Of a DNA stretch of 64,000 bases, positions 20,759 through 31,105 are shown one piece after another. The notes beneath the pieces are model-generated. The model was not told the DNA's origin, made no database searches, and worked only from the letters and a program-made list of their open reading frames with translations. The first letter of the stretch is position 1. Every line of letters begins with the position of its first letter. Origin of the DNA: Imbricaverruca yamaguchii (taxonomy: Eukaryota; Arthropoda; Thecostraca; Neoverrucidae); NCBI GenBank assembly GCA_034440575.1, contig JAOTOL010001545.1, forward strand, positions 671,001 to 735,000. The letters run 5' to 3'. Both the position numbers and the translations under genes were made by a program.

Positions 20759-23636
20759 CTGGCGGAGCGGGGGCCGGCGGCGGACTGCGTCGGCGGTTGT
20801 CGAGCGAGGCCGGCGGCTGTGCGGTGCTGCCGGCCGCCTCGCCGGCGGCGGGAGATCGCACCCAGGCCGGCGAGGAGACGGAGCGCGCGCCGGGCGAGGC
20901 GGGCGGCGTGCGCACCTCGGCGCGCCACCGAGCCGGCGCCGTCTGCTCGCGCAGGGGCGCCGCCGACAGCCGGCGGTACCAGGGCCGCGGCGAGGCGGCC
21001 TCCTGCTCCGAGTCGGACTCGGAGGGCGGCCGGCCGGCGGCGGCCACCACCCGCGCGCGCCGCAGCAGCTCGGGCGGCGGCGAGCCGGCCGACGCCTCGC
21101 TGGGCGAGCGCGACCAGCGCACCTCGCCGCGAGTCACGCCGCACGTCACTCCGCGCCAGCCGCCGTCGCCGTTGAGTGCGCGACCACGCCAGCTGTCGAC
21201 GCTCGACGAGCGCGACCGGCGGCCAGCGGCGTCGGCGGCGTCGGGCATCGCCTCGTCGTTGTCGTCGTCGTCGAAGATCTCCTCGATGACGAGGCCCGAG
21301 TGGTCGGACGCCGCGTCGTCTTCGCAGAGCTCCGTGATGACCAGGCTCGGGCTGGTCTCGCGCTCGATGCGGATCGCGTGGATCGTCTCCACCACCGGGC
21401 GGCTCGGGTCGGACGACGGCACCGGCGGCGATGCGAAGCCGCTGCCGAAACCGCTGCCGAAACCACTGCCGAAACCGCTGCCAAACCGACGACCGAAGCC
21501 GCCGCCCAAACGGCCGCCCGAGCCGCCGCCGCCAAGCGCACTGCCGAAGCCGCCGAAGCCGCCGAAGCTGCTGCGCAGCCGATCCTGCAGCAGGTCGATC
21601 TCGCTGCGGATCTCGCGCTTCTTCTGCTCCAGGTCCTGCCAGTTGACGTTGTTGCGGCCGCGCCGCTGCTCGGCGCTGCGCACCCACTCGGGCCGGTCGT
21701 CGCGCTCCTCGCGCTCCTGGCGCGGCTCGGGCGTGCCGGACTGCTTCAGGATGCTCCTGAGCGGCCGCGTGCCGTCGGCGGCCGGCTCGTCGACGTCGTC
21801 CAGGCGGCGGTGCATCGCGGCCGCGTCGGCGCCGTTGGAGAGCGCGCCGTTGCGTTGATGGAGCGCCTCGAAGCGCTGCTCGAGCCGGCCCAGCGGCGAG
21901 GCGGTGTGGTGGCTCGCGTGGCCGCCGGTCGGCTCGCCGGGCGGCGTCGGTCGCGTCGCCGCAGCGGCCGACAGGCTGACGGTGACCGACGCGCTGCCGC
22001 CGTCGACCAGCCGCGCCGGGCGGCTCAAGTAGACTCCGGCGCGGCCGGCGCGCGCTGGCGCCGTGACGTCAGCGGCGGCCGTCGGCCGTATTTGGCGCGG
22101 ACCGGTCTCGTGCCGGCCTGCCGCCACCACGCGAACGTTCACCGTATGGGACGCTGTCGCCGACGCTATCTCGTTCTCTTTATTCTCGTCGAGCGCCGGC
22201 GTGGGCCGCGCTGGCGGCGGCCGCGCCACGGGCGGCCGGGCCGCCGCCGCCGCCGTGGGTGGCGCCGACAGGTAGCCGGAAGTGGCGGCGCTGCCGGCCG
22301 CGGGCGTGGGTGGCGCGCCGCGGAGCGACGCCGTCAGCCACGACGCCGACAGGTGGCGCGGCGCGTCACACGACGGCGACTCTCGCTCGGCGAATGGGCC
22401 CGAGCCGACTCCGACCCGGCTGGCCGCCGCTGACGACGAGCTCAGACTCGGCGGGTTGGCCGGCGCGCGCTCGCCCGCCGGCGCACGAGTGTGCTGTCCA
22501 CCTGTCCCGTTGCAGAAGCGCTGCGCCGGCTCGAGGCGACAGCCGTTCACAGAGCTGGCGGAGCCGGCCGACTCCGGCGAGGCGTGGCCGGCGCCGCCGG
22601 CGCCCGTCTCGCGCCGCCGCCAGCGCAGCTCGCGCAGCTCGCGCAGCCACGCCGGGTCCGCGTCGGCCGGCGGCGGCGGCGACTGTCGGTCGGCGTCGCG
22701 CGGCCGCGAGTCGCGCAGACTGCGCCTGGCGCTGGCCAGCCGCCGCCAGGCCGGCTCCTCGCGCTGCTCGAGCAGCGCGCTGACGCACCGGCTCTTGGCG
22801 GCCGGCTGCGGCGCGCCGAGCGTGATGACCGTGGTGCGCCGCACGTCGCCGTCCGTCACCGACTGCGTCTCGCTCACCGACAGGATGTCCGTCACGCTGG
22901 ACGCGTCGTCGGGCGCGTCGCGCTGCTCGTCGGCGGCCGACAGCGGCGGCGGCCACGCGCCGCGCCGGTACGACGGCCGGCCACTCACCATCAGCGGCGA
23001 CACGCGCCGCTCGTAGGCGGGCCGCACGCCGGCCAAGTCCGCCGGCCGCCGCCAGGGCGGCTGCAGGCAGCCGTCCGAGCACGCCAGCCTGATGGCGGGA
23101 GGGCGGCCAGTGGCGGCGCCCGCCTCACCGCACAGGCTCGGGCACGACGCGGTGCGGTCAGCGGTGGTGAGGAGAGAGGCGGGGCAGGTGCGCCGGGCAC
23201 AGATGAGCTCGTCGGCGCGCGGCGCTGCCGCCGACAGGCGGGCGGAGCGGACAGCGGCGGCGAGCTCGAAGGCCGGGTGGTCGCGGCCGGAAAATGAGCA
23301 CAGCCGCTCGCCGCCGCTCGTTCCGTTCCGTGGCGCCTTTGCCGCGACTCGGCTGTCCACCGGTGGCGCTGGCCGCTGGTCGCTGGTCCTCCTCCCCGTC
23401 ACCACTTCACCACCACCGCCCACCGGCGCCGACTCTCCGGCAACGGCGCCGTCCGGTAGATGGCAGCACCGGTCCGACTGTCGGGGCTGTCGCGCCGCCC
23501 AGTGGTCGCAGTCGCTGGTCTCGGAGCTGCTGCGCACGCCTGAGTCGCTGCTCTCTGTGGACAGCTGGCTGTCGGCGGAGAGCCGACCGGATGTTGCGCC
23601 GGCGGCTGGCTCTGCCTGCTCAGACGGCGTGCGGTC
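20759..23636 (-). CDS. Large gene, exon A core (>950 codons)
   Basis: An uninterrupted minus-strand frame, in the phase required downstream, ends at a perfect donor, CCAG followed by GTGAGA, at 20759/20758. Features in order: ESSDSGVRSSSETSDC; a region with RVSPLMVSGRPSYRRG; a Ser/Asp block SSVTDILSVSETQSVTDG; WLRELRELRWRRRETG; DENKENEIASATASHTVNV; PLRSILKQSGTPEPRQ; a predicted coiled coil NVNWQDLEQKKREIRSEIDL; a glycine-rich FGSG repeat; acidic IEEIFDDDDNDEA; and a Pro-rich end. Acidic and Ser-rich parts alternate with basic ones, and almost nothing looks globular. I do not recognise the family. A scaffold or cytoskeletal adaptor is possible but unproven. The acceptor is uncertain: 23636 or 23621, or none if the exon continues upstream. 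Confidence 0.7.
21425..21490 (-). repeat. Coding FGSG repeat (12 bp units)
   Basis: Five near-identical 12 bp units (GCTGCCGAAACC and variants) encode FGSG on the minus strand within exon A. A GGFGGFG run follows just upstream in the protein. Confidence 0.85.
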
Positions 23637-23644
23637 CTGGTGCC

Positions 23645-24180
23645 TTTGTTGATTGATGCCGTCTGACTGGGTGGTACAGTCAGACTGGGTGATGTCACAG
23701 CCTGGCTGGGTGGCACAGTCTGACTGGATGACACAGTCTGACTGGATGGCACAGTCTGACTGGATGATGTCACAGTCTGGCTGGGTGGCACAGTCTGCTG
23801 GATGATGGCACAGTCTGGCTGGGTGGCCTCTGGCTGGATGATGCACAGTCTGGCTGGGTGGCACAGTCTGACTGGATGATGGCACAGTCTGGCTGGGTGG
23901 CACAGTCTGACTGGATGATGTCACAGTCTGGCTGGGTGGCACAGTCTGGCTGGATGATGGCACAGTCTGGCTGGGTGGCACAGTCTGACTGGATGATGGC
24001 ACAGTCTGGCTGGGTGGCACAGTCTGACTGAATTGCACGGTCTGACTGGATGGTGACCCAGTATGACTGGATGATGCCACAGTCTGGCTGGGTGGCACAA
24101 TCTGACTGTATGATACAGTCCGATTGAAAGGCACGGTCTGGCTGACTGGCGGATAATGGCTGACCGACACTGACTGTTTT
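23645..24180 (-). repeat. 39 bp minisatellite in or between exons of the large gene
   Basis: TGACTGGATGATGGCACAGT alternates with CTGGCTGGGTGGCACAGTC, making 39 bp (13-codon) units. On the minus strand it encodes IIQSDCATQPDCA in the frame of both flanks. Between 23792 and 23852 two one-base deletions and a three-base deletion shift the register. It may be coding with sequence errors, or it may be an intron between a donor at 24237 (CAG, GTGACT) and an acceptor at 23637. Both options keep phase 0. Confidence 0.85.
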
Positions 24181-24237
24181 GGCGGGCAGCGGCGGCGGGG
24201 GCGGGTCCCGTGCCGCGACAAACAGCTCGGAAGTCAC

Positions 24238-25095
24238 CTGACACGCAGCACTGTCCAGCACGGCCGGTGGCGCGCACCGTGGCGCCTCGAGAGCGGCCCG
24301 CACTGCTGGCCGCGCCCGGCCGCACTGCCGCACTGGCGTCGACGATCCTGTCTGGAAACCACCGGCGCCCGGGCGCAGCTCCCCGCCGCAAGATCCGACA
24401 CTCACGACGCCACCGTCACAAGCGCCGGCGCGGGAATTCTCTGAACGCCGGGGCGCACGCACTGACGCGGGCGGTGACTCACTGCGCGGCTGGGGAGCGC
24501 CGGTGGCCGGCCAGCTGTCGGACGCGCCGCCCGGTCTCGCAGGCTTTGCGGCAAGTCCGGTCGGTTCTTCCCCGGCGAGTTGGACGCCGCCGGCGGAAGC
24601 GCGCGCTTTCCGGCACCGCTCGGGCCTGTTGGGCGCGGCTCCGCTCCTGGGGCTGCCCGTCGACCTGCACGCGGCCCGCTCGCCGGTCGCTATCGCGCGC
24701 GCATCGCCGGCACAGCGGTGCGTCGCGTCATGCTGCGGACACGCGCCGGCCGGCGGCGGCGGCTCCGGCTCGTCGACGGCGTGCGGTCGCGCCGCAGCGT
24801 GCGCCGCGGCGGCGAGCGGTCGTCGGCGGCGTCGCGCTCTGGGCGGCGGCACCGGTCCGACAGCGGCAGCGGCGGCGGCGGCGGCGGCGGCGGCGGTGGT
24901 CTGCGCGGGCGGCCGGCGGCCGGCGGTCGGCGGCTCTCCCGGCGTCGGTCTGTTGGCCGAGTGGTCGGCCGCCCGCCTCGTCCGCTGTCCGCGCGGCGCG
25001 CCGCCGCCGTCCGCGGCCGCACATTGGCGCTGGATGACGTCACGCGACAGGGGCGGCGCCGCACACTGGCCGCCGGGTCGATGACGCCGCCGCGG
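24238..25095 (-). CDS. Large gene, upstream exon (Pro/Ala/Arg-rich)
   Basis: A minus-strand frame opens after a stop at 25125. A plausible acceptor (CTGAC branch-point-like word, then CATCTGTTGCAG) precedes 25095. The product has an Ala run, PVPPPRARRRRR, DEPEPPPPAG and, past 24238, ARDPPPPPLPAKTVSVGQ, a typical SH3/WW-binding type of proline stretch. The exon either stops at the GTGACT donor after 24238 or runs through the 39 bp repeat into exon A. Another frame (25202-24690) is also open with a 10-Pro run, so frame choice is less certain here than in exon A. No initiator ATG is seen. Confidence 0.4.
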
Positions 25096-25199
25096 CTGCA
25101 ACAGATGCGGCCGGCTGGACGGTCAGCTGGCCTCGCCTGACAGCCGGACTGACGACTGGTGGGCGCGCCGACGGCCGGCGTCCGGCCACCTTCGGCGTT

Positions 25200-25930
25200 C
25201 ACATGTCACGGCTGATTGTTTTGGCTTTAGTGAGTTTTATGGCGCATCGACCAGGTTTGGTCATTTGGCGCTCAGCCCACAAGTCACGACATAGGTTTCC
25301 CGGAGGGGACCAGAAAGTCGGCCCAGCGCGCGGTGATTCATGTGCCTGGTGAAGGCACCAATCATCTGCGATAAATCAGTAGCACGGGGAAAGCTGGTGA
25401 GGAAGTGAGATCGTTCAAAACGGCAGTTTAGAGCACAGATTGCGTCGTAGATAGCTGGCTCGTCGGAGGCCGGGAAAGCAGCAACCAGCAAAACACCGTC
25501 GCACTACTGCCATACAAAGCATGCGAATGCCACCACTGCCACTGTTTCGTCACATTCAGATAGGAAAGCAGCAACCCACGACACCATTTTGTTTGGCAGT
25601 CTCGATGGCCACACTGCTATTCTCATTCGGCCGCTTTTTTCAGTGTCTCCCAAACTGACTTGTGGAGAGTTTGTGCCTGAGTTACTATTGAGCTACGACT
25701 GAGCTTTATGTTCAAAATATAGTTCAGTTTACGAAACTGCATGACTTCCTACGGCAATAGTTGACTTATAGTTGATATAGTTGACTTTGACTGCATTCAT
25801 GCATTAATGCATACATATCACTAATAGTTTGGGACACTCAGACAGAAGTTGAACATGTTTTTACTAATGGTTCAGTTGTGTATCGTATTATTTTATCCTT
25901 CATCTTATCTTGCAACAATTAACGACCATA
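25200..25930. other. Upstream of large gene, nothing recognised
   Basis: AT-richer sequence with no supported coding region. ATGCATTAATGCAT-type palindromes occur at ~25798-25815. Confidence 0.4.
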
Positions 25931-26122
25931 GCCAGAGGCGCAGCCAAGGGGGGGGGCACTCCCTAGCGACCAAAAATATACTCGACCAAACAAACAAGGA
26001 AGATATGTTTACCACGCAAAACCAGAAAGTTTCGACTCGCAAAGCGCTCCGGAAGCAGTATATCTTACATGACAACTTTGTATGTCGAGACCCCTTAAGA
26101 AAATCCTGGCTGCGCCCCTGTC
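25931..26122. mobile_element. 192 bp MITE-like element with 18 bp imperfect TIRs
   Basis: The left end GCCAGAGGCGCAGCCAAG and the inverted right end GACAGGGGCGCAGCCAGG match at 15 of 18 positions. CATA flanks both sides (25927-25930 and 26123-26126), which could be a 4 bp duplication. There is no transposase, so it is non-autonomous. The GGCGCAGCCA end is of a style I have seen on invertebrate MITEs, but I cannot assign the superfamily. Confidence 0.65.
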
Positions 26123-26126
26123 CATA

Positions 26127-26901
26127 ACCAATCATGTTTCAATCAGGTGGCACACACGGAAACAAAGTTGCAATATTCAGTATGGAGGTCTACGGAGGCG
26201 CGTCTCGTGACTTGCTCTGCTGCACCTTGCGTTGTCGTAGCACGCAATTCCGCAGCCCCGATCACCTGTATTGAGGCACAATGTCTCCCAATAGAAGCAA
26301 AACGCAGAGGCAGTCTACACTTGCAGTTCATTTATCGCATGACGAAGATACTGTTTACCATTAAACCACTTGCTTTCTCCATTAACTCATTCATTATGGG
26401 GTCTGATAATAACTGGACTGGCTCACAATAACACGGCTAGAGTTATTCCTTTGGCAGTTGCGTTTGAACTTTATTGGTGTTCGGTAGTCCAGCCTTTGTT
26501 TGAAATCTCCGTTGCATAACACGCTTGTAATTGGTCAATAGCTTTCGCTCATGGCTTGATAGCATTACGAAGTCCAGCAGTCTTCGACATAAGCGTGAAA
26601 ACAGCATCATCGAGAGATGTAATGATAATGGCGGGCAATGATCACGCATAACCGCTTAGTACATTGTTCATACACTGCAGATACTGAACGCTGGAGATAC
26701 ATGCCGGATATTTTTATCTCGATTTTCTATTGGGAAGCACCGAGGAAAAGGGCACTTGAAAACCATGAAAAATCATTTATATCCAAAGAAAATTACAGTG
26801 GACCCAAGGAAAAGGGCATTTTAATTTTAAGACAAAAAAACTTCTTCACTGTGAAGGGCTTCTAAAATCTGTCCTCAAAAGAAAGATGTCCGATTTGACC
26901 A
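26127..26901. other. No gene recognised
   Basis: AT-rich DNA with only short frames (60-95 codons) on both strands and no splice or family signal. Confidence 0.4.
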
Positions 26902-26954
26902 GTTAGTTATTTGGGCTTTCGGGCGCTTTAACTGCTCTGGTCATATTGCGCCCT
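26902..26954 (-). mobile_element. 53 bp retroposon 3' end with 10 bp TSD
   Basis: On the minus strand GCAGTTAAAGCGCCCGAAAG followed by CCCAAATAACTAAC lies between direct repeats GATTTGACCA at 26892-26901 and 26955-26964 (plus-strand reading). It shares the tail family with 8039 and 19872. Confidence 0.75.
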
Positions 26955-26964
26955 GATTTGACCA

Positions 26965-27390
26965 CTGGACTTGGAACATATTTTAGTATGTCTCAACCAA
27001 AATTGGGCATATAATATTATGCATTACATACGCATAATATTAAATGACGACCCTACGATGTTTTATATGCCAGCACATCATGCTATGTCTTTGTCATATG
27101 CTTTAGACACATCGAACAGCTCTGGTCAGATGACCTTCTTCTTTGCCGAAACTGGTAATTTGATCACAAAGTTAAATATAATGCTAAATCCAAATTATAA
27201 TTGCATGTGTTTCAGAGGAAAACTGGTGGATGAGCAATAAATCTGAACAATGCCAAAGTAGGAGATTGGTAAAGATGTCGACTTGAAGGCATCGACCATG
27301 ACATAGAAAATGAAGGGTATTATGTAAACACTGGTCCACTAAATGTGCAGTTTGTGAGAGCAGCGTCATATACAACTACCGCACATGAGA
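26965..27390. other. No gene recognised
   Basis: AT-rich spacer. An 89-codon plus-strand frame at 26971-27240 has no recognised similarity. Confidence 0.35.
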
Positions 27391-28085
27391 TGAACGTCGT
27401 AGGGCGGACCAGAGCGCTGCGCATCGGAGATTCAGCAGCATCGGTGCTACACAGGGCACTGAGTAGAACAGGGCACTGACGGTCACGTAGTATGGTAGGG
27501 CTAGGCACTAAGGAGGACAGAACACTCAGCAGGGTAGTTAATTATGTAGATGAGGACGTACAGTAGGTGCAATGAAGTCTACATTTTAAGTGGTTAGAAC
27601 AAGAAAGAGATTAGGACACTCAGCATGACATTTATGTGGGCCCTAAGAAACATAAGGCACTGAGGAGGACGCCTATGAGGGCAGGGCGCTAAGGGGATAA
27701 AACAATATGGAGACGTTAGTAAGTTTTTTAAATTAGTTTCCCCCCCCAAAAAAAAAAAAATTTAAAAAATTAAAAAAAAAAAAAAACTAAATAATTAAAC
27801 CCCCCACCCCAACACCCCCCCCCCCCCAACCCCCCCCCCCCCCCCCCCCCCCGCCCCCAACCCCCCCCCAACAACCCAAAAAAAGAGCAATCCCCCGGGG
27901 CGCCGGGCCGCCGGGATTTGGATATAAAACAAGGCACCAAGTGGTTGGAAAGGTAGTCAGGACAGAACGGTAGGGCAATAAGAAGGACAGGGCACTTGGT
28001 GGGTACTAAAATGGGCACTAGGGTACTCGGGAGGGCGTGGCACTGATAAGTGCTATGCAAGAATAATTAGGTTAGTGTACTAAGG
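27391..28085. repeat. Degenerate AGGGCACT-type tandem repeat
   Basis: Words such as AGGGCACTGA, AGGCACTAAGGAGGACAG and AGGGCACTTGG recur at irregular ~25-35 bp spacing on both sides of the A/C block. They look like an old minisatellite interrupted by low-quality sequence. Confidence 0.6.
27727..27885. other. A/C homopolymer block (probable assembly artefact)
   Basis: Runs of A, C and a few T, ending in CCCCCGGGGCGCCGGGCCGC, lie inside otherwise normal sequence. The texture is the same as at 1-946. Confidence 0.7.
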
Positions 28086-28106
28086 AGATTGAATGCATGA
28101 AGCAGC

Positions 28107-28320
28107 AAGTCGTGAAAAGTCGTGAAAATCTAGCCCCTCTGGTGACGTCACTTTTGTGGGGATTTTTTTTTTTTGTGGGGGGGGGGTGGACACGGACCCT
28201 ACTCGTCGAGCGCTTTCCGATGACACCTCTTTCGTTTTCGTGCGATGCTTAGTTTAGATTTTAGAGGGGGCTCTTCAACCGCTCCCCCCGAGACGGGGTG
28301 GGAGGATTTGACAGGAAAGA
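28107..28320. repeat. Second copy of the dispersed repeat
   Basis: It matches 1827-2029 nearly end to end, from the doubled AAGTCGTGAAA through CTACTCGTCGAGCGCTTTCC to GAGACGGGGTGGGAGGAT. Differences are mainly in homopolymer length. Confidence 0.8.
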
Positions 28321-28594
28321 CGGCGCGGGCTAAGTGATTAGTTGCAAAATACATAGCACGATGTATGTACATTCCTTGGACATTGTTGATGGGGCCACTT
28401 TATGCTTCATTAATTGCATGGGTCATACACAGAATGCGACTGGTGAAGAACAATGCAAACCTGTAGTGACAATCAAGTGCTAAAAACCTGAGAGGTTTTG
28501 CATGCTTGGAGGCTCATGCATATTTATAGGCACTGGTGACTGGGGACTGGCCTTGGCACGCTGACATACCGTGCGCAGTATGACTTAGCCATTT

Positions 28595-28735
28595 GGGCCG
28601 CAGTAGTCAAGTTGGTAGAGAACTAGCCACTTCATTGTAATATGGTGGGTTCGCATCTGCAACTAGCCGGGTTACCGAGCCCATCCGTTGCCAATGGGCG
28701 TCAGAGGTTAGCGAAGATATGTATATGGTCTAGCG
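28595..28735 (+). mobile_element. Degenerate tRNA-derived SINE fragment
   Basis: GCAGTAGTCAAGTTGGTAGA resembles a box A region and GGTGGGTTCGCATC a box B, 45 bases apart. The following sequence has a GAGCCCATCCGTTGCCAATG body. No duplication is found. It is older than the SINEs at 8869 and 17975. Confidence 0.5.
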
Positions 28736-29230
28736 GAAGACAAAATAGCGTACGCTTATTTTGTCTCATATGTTGAACATTGGTTACATATCATGTAGGC
28801 CTGTAGATTTGTGTGGTGTCATCGCTTCCTTGCTTCATGGTCGAATGGAAAATTTGAGTGCTGAGCTGAAGCTTATTGTGTTTGAACTAATATTATTGGT
28901 AAAGATGGACCGAGCTCATTAGAGATCACTTCAGGTCAGTTGTCTTAGGTAACTTTGATGAGGTTAACACCGTATCAGCATGTACAGTAGCCTGCATTCT
29001 AAAAACCTCATTTTGCACCACTTAGGACCCAAGAAATGCATTTAATAACACAAACAACTTTTTTTGGCCAAAACAATAAGGTGATTAATTTGGTGAACAA
29101 ATGCTACATAAATATTACACTTTATCTGAAGACATTATTTAACCTCAGATCATAAACGTGCTTTCTCTTCTTTTCGTGTTGGAGCCATTACCAGCAGATG
29201 TGAGCGAAGGCCAATATCGGCCGGTATTAA
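28736..29230. other. No gene recognised
   Basis: AT-rich spacer without supported features. Confidence 0.35.
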
Positions 29231-29234
29231 CCGG

Positions 29235-30075
29235 TCGGGGCGGCCGGCTGGAGGGGGGGTTGGCCGGCTTGGGAGGGGAGCCGGCCGGCTGGGGGAGGGG
29301 AGCCGGCCGGCTGGAGGAGGGGGGTTGGCCGGCTGGAGGGGGTGTTGGCCGGCTGGAGGAGAGGGGGATTGGGCGGCTGGAGGAGGGGAGATTGGCCGGC
29401 TGGATGGGGGGGCTGACCGGCTGGAGGGGTGGCCGGCTGGAGGGGGGTGGCCGACTGAAGGAGGGGGATTGGCCGGCTGGGGAGAGGGGGATTGGCCGGC
29501 TGGAGGAGGGTGGATTGACCGGCTGGAGGAGGGGGGTTGGCAGGCTGGAGGGGTGGGGGTGGGGGGTGTTGGCCGGCTGGAGGAGGGGGGATTGGCCGGC
29601 TGGAGGAGAGGGGGATTGGCCGGCTGGAAGAGAGGGGATTGGCCGACTGGAGGAGATAGGGGTTGGCCGGCTGGAGGAGGGGGTTGGCCGGCTGGAGGGG
29701 GGTGTTGGCCAGCTGGAGGAGAGGGGGATTGGCCGGCTGGAGGAGGGGGATTGACCGGCCGGAGGAGGGTGGATTGACCGGCTGGAGGAGGGGGTTGGCA
29801 GGCTGGAGGGGTGGGGGGGGGGTTGGCCGTCTGGAGGAGGGGGATTGGCCGGCTGGAGGAGAGGGGATTGGCCGGCTGGAAGAGAGGGGATTGGCCGACT
29901 GGAGGAGATAGGGGTTGGCCGGCTGGAGGAGGGAGGTTGGCCGGCTGGAGGGAGGTGTTGGCCAGCTGGAGGAGAGGGGGATTGACCGGCTGGAGGAGAT
30001 GGGGGTTGGCCGGCTGGAGGGGGGTGTTGGCCGGCTGGAGGAGGGGGGTTGGCCGGCTGGAGGAGGGGAGGGGGC
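29235..30075. repeat. 22-24 bp G-rich minisatellite (~35 units)
   Basis: Units combine ATTGGCCGGCTGGAGGAG with G runs of 4-7. Length varies between units mainly in the G run. Dense GG/GGG blocks on the plus strand give G-quadruplex potential. The very long Pro-rich minus-strand frames (over 360 codons) are by-products of the repeat. Confidence 0.93.
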
Positions 30076-30380
30076 TGGCGGCCCGCGCTGCCGGCGCCGT
30101 CCGCACCTTGACCCCAATCTGGCGGCGCCGCGCGGCCAACAGGCGGCGGACAGCCGCCAGTCGCGCCGCCCGGCAGCGTGCGGCGGCGGCCAGTCGGGCG
30201 CGGCACCCTCCGCCCCGCCGGCCGTCGCCCGCCGACCATCGCCCTGATGTCATCTCTGGAGTCTGACTCCGCTGCAGAGACGCGCCCGTGTCGCCCGGCG
30301 CCGCCCGACCAGCCGCCGAGCCGGTCCGGGGCGGCGAGCGGACGCGCCGCAGAACGGACGAGAAGGGGTGGTCATCGTCA
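30076..30380 (+). other. CpG-rich island, possible promoter or exon
   Basis: The GC-rich block adjoins the G-rich array. On the plus strand ATG at 30247 opens MSSLESDSAAETRPCRPAPP and stays open to 30453, but no clean donor or acceptor is visible. It could be a 5' exon, or GC-driven chance. Confidence 0.25.
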
Positions 30381-31002
30381 ACCGGCCAGTGAAGATGTCA
30401 GTCTTTCTGAGAGCCAATTATCTCAGCCTCGATTTGCACATTATCAGGGTTGATGATGTGGGAATCGAGAGTCAAAGTGATAAATCTTCTGAGTTATTTC
30501 GAACTCGGTCACAGCCCATCCAGTAGCCTCTATGATTTCTTGTGAGCTCGGCCAGTAGTCGCATCCCATCCATGAAAATCTGTGGTTTCTTGTGATCTTG
30601 ATCGGTCACAGCTTATCTAGGAAGCGCTCACCCAATCAAGCAAGAACCACAACTGAAACCAGTTGACTGCAGCTTTGTTCCGTGCAACTGAAAATCCCAA
30701 AGGCGACGAATGTGGCAATGCAGGCATGAAAGAAAAGCTGAGTTCTTGGCTAGCCGTTTAGTTTTACAGCTTCGAGAAGTTCCCACTTGACTTGCCTTGC
30801 AGCGCCAGCACGTTGTCACGACTGCACATGCTCCGACGGCGGGCTCGTCGCGTCGGCATGCACCGCAGCATCGACCGCAGACCACTGGATCTGCCTGGAA
30901 ATGGTGCGGTGCGGTGCGCGGCGGGCACTCCACCGGACCTCGATATCGCTCAATCAGTCGGCCGCGGATCAGACGCTGCATCGTCATCACCTGCACCGAC
31001 GC

Positions 31003-31105
31003 CGGCTACCGGCTACCGGCTGCCGGCTACCGGCTGCCGGCTACCGGCTGCCGGCTACCGGCTGCCGGCTGCCGGCTACCGGCTGCCGGCTACCGGCTGC
31101 CGTCT
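31003..31105. repeat. 7 bp (CCGGCTA/CCGGCTG)n repeat
   Basis: About 14 units of CCGGCTA and CCGGCTG alternate in clusters. Confidence 0.93.

Noticed and set aside
20797..22433. Long plus-strand frames over exon A
   Set aside because: They are antisense shadows of the GC-rich exon, with no splice or start signals and Arg/Ala-dominated composition.
29145..30253. Pro-rich proteins of over 360 residues on the minus strand
   Set aside because: Several frames are open at once across the G-rich 22-24 bp array, as expected when an array lacks stop codons.
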